6,986 bases of DNA, taken from positions 1 through 6,986 of the forward strand of contig JAKATS010000337.1 in NCBI GenBank assembly GCA_021818645.1. Reading direction: 5' to 3'. Made by a program: the position numbers and the translations under genes. Below, piece after piece: positions 5,306 to 6,986 of this stretch. Position 1 is the first letter of the stretch. The number at the start of each line of letters is the position of its first letter. The notes under the pieces are model-generated. The model saw nothing but the letters and a program-made list of their open reading frames with translations, was not told the origin of the DNA and did no database searches. The DNA comes from Acidobacteriota bacterium (lineage in GTDB: Bacteria > Acidobacteriota > Terriglobia > Terriglobales > SCQP01).

Positions 5306-6724
5306 ATGTCATCATCCGCCTTCGATCTTCTGCCGCGCCGCGATTTTCTCAACTGCCTCGGCGCGGCGGCTCTGGCATGGCCCGCCTTGCCCGCGGCGTC
5401 GGCTGCGGAATCGGCGTCGCCCGCGGCTCGCTTGTCTCCCCCGCGGTTCCCGCAGCGCGACTTTCCCATCACCCGCTATGGCGCCCGGCCCGGCGGCGCC
5501 GACTGCACCCTCGCCATCGCCCGGGCCATCGCCGCCTGCCATGCCGCCGGCGGAGGCCGGGTCGTGATACCGGCAGGCGTTTTTCACACCGGCAAGATTC
5601 ATCTCCTCTCCGGCGTCAATCTGCATCTCGTGTCCGATGCCACGCTGCGCTTTTCCACCGACCATCGCGCCTATCTGCCGCTGGTCCGCACTCGCTGGCA
5701 GGGCATCGAGTGCATGAACTACTCGCCGCTTATCTATGCATACCGCCAGCACAACATCGCCGTCACCGGCGCGGGCACGCTCGACGGCCAGGCCGGCGAA
5801 GGTCGCTGGTGGGGGTTGAAGGGCCGGCGCGGCTTCGGCTGGCGGCCGGGGCAGCCCAGTCAGCGCTCCTCCTGGCTGCGGCTCTATCAGGAGGGCCAGC
5901 GCGGCACCCCGCTCGCCCGCCGCGTCTTCGGTCCCGGCGCCCATCTGCGCCCCGCGTTTCTCGAGCCCTTCGGCTGCCGCAATGTGCTCATCGAGGGCGT
6001 CCGCATCATCCGCTCGCCGATGTGGGAAATTCATCCCACCTACTGCGGGAACGTGATCGTGCGCGGCGTGCGCATTCACAGCCTGGGGCCCAATAACGAC
6101 GGCTGCGATCCCGACTCCTGCTCGAATGTGCTCATCGAAAACTGCTCCTTCACCACCGGCGACGACTGCATCTCCATCAAATCCGGACGTGATCGCGACG
6201 GCCGCCGCATCGGCATTCCCTGCGCGCATGTGCTCATCCGCAACTGCGTCATGCACGCCGGCCATGGCGGCGTGGCCATCGGCAGTGAAATGTCGGGCGG
6301 GGTTCGCGATGTGCGGGTGGAAAACTGCCGGATGCCCGGCTCTGCCGCGGGCTTCGGCCTCGACTACGCCCTCCGCATCAAGAGCAATCCCCATCGCGGC
6401 GGTACCGTCTCCGGCGTGGTCTTTGAAAACATCCGCGCCGGCCGCGTGACCCGCGACGCCCTCGAACTCACCCTGCATTACGGCCATCAGGCGGTGCAGG
6501 GCCGGCATTGGCCGCATATTGAAGATGTGGTCATCCGCAACTTTCTCTGTCACGAAGCCCGCATGGGGCTGCATTTCGAGGGCCTGCCGGGAGATCCGAT
6601 TACCGGGGTGACCCTCGACCACTGCCGCATTCTCAAAACCGATCGGCCCGATCAGGTTCGCTATCTGAAAAATGTCCGGGTGCGCGGCCTCGAAGTCAAC
6701 GGCCGCAATATCACCCGCCTATGA
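5306..6724 (+). CDS. Tat-exported glycoside hydrolase family 28 (polygalacturonase-like)
   Basis: This 472-residue GH28 enzyme should be a right-handed beta-helix that hydrolyses galacturonic-acid linkages in pectin by inversion. The N-terminus has LPRRDFLN (9-16), a hydrophobic run and an ASA site near residue 33, a Tat signal for folded export. The entry segment contains the YGARPGG, AGGGRVVIPAG, TGAGTLDG and NYSPLIYA elements of the family. The active-site set is complete: NND (263-265, usually NTD) followed by GCDPDS, GDD (285-287), GHGG (319-322) and RIK (357-359). Asp265, Asp286 and Asp287 are the catalytic acids; His320, Arg357 and Lys359 bind substrate. The many parallel N-V-x-I-E/R-N-C repeats are helix rungs. 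A longer version from TTG 5258 would add 16 residues and bury the Tat motif. Bacterial GH28 proteins include exo- and endo-polygalacturonases, rhamnogalacturonases and xylogalacturonases, so the exact substrate is open. The preceding deacetylase gene is on the same strand; the next gene converges. Confidence 0.92.
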   Translation: MSSSAFDLLPRRDFLNCLGAAALAWPALPAASAAESASPAARLSPPRFPQRDFPITRYGARPGGADCTLAIARAIAACHAAGGGRVVIPAGVFHTGKIHLLSGVNLHLVSDATLRFSTDHRAYLPLVRTRWQGIECMNYSPLIYAYRQHNIAVTGAGTLDGQAGEGRWWGLKGRRGFGWRPGQPSQRSSWLRLYQEGQRGTPLARRVFGPGAHLRPAFLEPFGCRNVLIEGVRIIRSPMWEIHPTYCGNVIVRGVRIHSLGPNNDGCDPDSCSNVLIENCSFTTGDDCISIKSGRDRDGRRIGIPCAHVLIRNCVMHAGHGGVAIGSEMSGGVRDVRVENCRMPGSAAGFGLDYALRIKSNPHRGGTVSGVVFENIRAGRVTRDALELTLHYGHQAVQGRHWPHIEDVVIRNFLCHEARMGLHFEGLPGDPITGVTLDHCRILKTDRPDQVRYLKNVRVRGLEVNGRNITRL

Positions 6725-6784
6725 GGCTGGTTCAGGCATAGCTTGCTTGCGTGGGGAAGGCTCGGGATTCGGGACGTGCTCTCT

Positions 6785-6794
6785 GGAATATTCC
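6785..6794. repeat. Palindrome GGAATATTCC between convergent genes
   Basis: A perfect 10-bp palindrome lies in the 73-base gap between the GH28 gene and the gene arriving from the right. As a hairpin it would have only three base pairs around ATAT, so it is not a useful terminator. It may be a binding site or chance. The rest of the gap holds no other recognisable signal. Confidence 0.2.
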
Positions 6795-6797
6795 CAA

Positions 6798-6986
6798 TCA
6801 CCCTTTCATCCCTGCCGCCTTCGCCATTTTCTTCTTCTCCACCCCCGCAGCCTCCCGCGGCTGCGCCAGCGATTCGCGGATTTCGCCCGCAATCGCCTTG
6901 GTCAGGGCGCGGGGAAATTCCGTCTTGGCGGTGGCCAGCGCCTGCCGCCGCACCAGCTTGTGGCCGGCGATGCGCAGCAGCCGGTA
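6798..6986 (-). CDS. Unidentified protein, last 62 residues (5' end outside window)
   Basis: On the minus strand a frame is open from the right edge to TGA at 6800-6798. It encodes 62 residues that begin YRLLRIAGHKLVRR and end in a Lys/Ala-rich tail (KKKMAKAAGMKG). Third codon positions are overwhelmingly G or C, matching the deacetylase and GH28 genes, and this marks it as real coding sequence even though no start is visible. The segment looks helical and basic: one amphipathic helix about residues 2-20, another about 27-42, then a disordered tail. I do not recognise the family. Its end is convergent with GH28, 73 bases away, so it belongs to a separate transcript. Confidence 0.6.
   Translation of the reverse strand, partial: YRLLRIAGHKLVRRQALATAKTEFPRALTKAIAGEIRESLAQPREAAGVEKKKMAKAAGMKG

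Noticed and set aside
5312..6622. A 436-codon minus-strand frame opposite the GH28 gene
   Set aside because: Its Ala/Gly/His/Asp-rich low-complexity translation is typical of the antisense of a high-GC gene, and the plus strand has every GH28 active-site motif.
3598..6724. A complete polysaccharide utilisation locus
   Set aside because: No transporter, SusC/SusD-like protein, regulator or further carbohydrate-active enzyme is visible in the window.
1..6986. tRNA, rRNA, insertion sequence or attachment site
   Set aside because: I saw no tRNA-like cloverleaf ends, rRNA segments, transposase motifs or flanking repeat pairs on either strand.

Overview
The window is a stretch of bacterial chromosome with tightly packed genes on both strands. 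Five genes are complete and two are cut by the window edges. The gene styles point to a Gram-negative soil or plant-litter bacterium. These styles are a probable outer-membrane barrel, Sec and Tat signal peptides, an exported PIG-L deacetylase with a C-terminal beta-sandwich, and a GH28 pectinase-like enzyme. Acidobacteriota is my best guess from the style of these proteins, but there is no marker gene and I cannot confirm it.

Layout. (1) Positions 2-1168, + strand: the end of a probable outer-membrane beta-barrel protein, then a membrane-anchored monoheme cytochrome c 42 bases downstream, probably one transcript. (2) Positions 1303-2394, - strand: a membrane-anchored Sel1-repeat protein whose repeats are nearly identical at DNA level. 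It is convergent with the cytochrome gene and has a small AT-rich promoter region behind it. (3) Positions 2659-3204, - strand: a cupin protein with a Tat-like signal and a plausible promoter of its own. (4) Positions 3205-3597: a divergent intergenic region with an overlapping pair of inverted repeats and a doubtful 51-codon reading frame. (5) Positions 3598-4992, + strand: the exported PIG-L family deacetylase. (6) Positions 4993-5305: a spacer with hairpins but no convincing gene. (7) Positions 5306-6724, + strand: a Tat-exported GH28 glycoside hydrolase. (8) Positions 6798-6986, - strand: the last 62 codons of an unidentified gene that runs in from the right edge.

How the genes may work together. 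Six of the seven products appear to be exported or membrane-bound, so the theme is the cell envelope. The barrel and cytochrome pair suggests envelope electron transfer or respiration. The PIG-L and GH28 pair suggests handling of acetylated or uronic-acid-containing polysaccharide outside the cytoplasm, with the cupin as a possible but unproven partner. No transporter, regulator or SusC/SusD-type gene is visible to tie them into a polysaccharide locus.

I found no mobile element, CRISPR array, rRNA or tRNA, and nothing that clearly amounts to a new system. The most useful leads are the barrel/cytochrome pair, the recently expanded Sel1 array, the deacetylase/GH28 pair and the inverted repeats ahead of the deacetylase.
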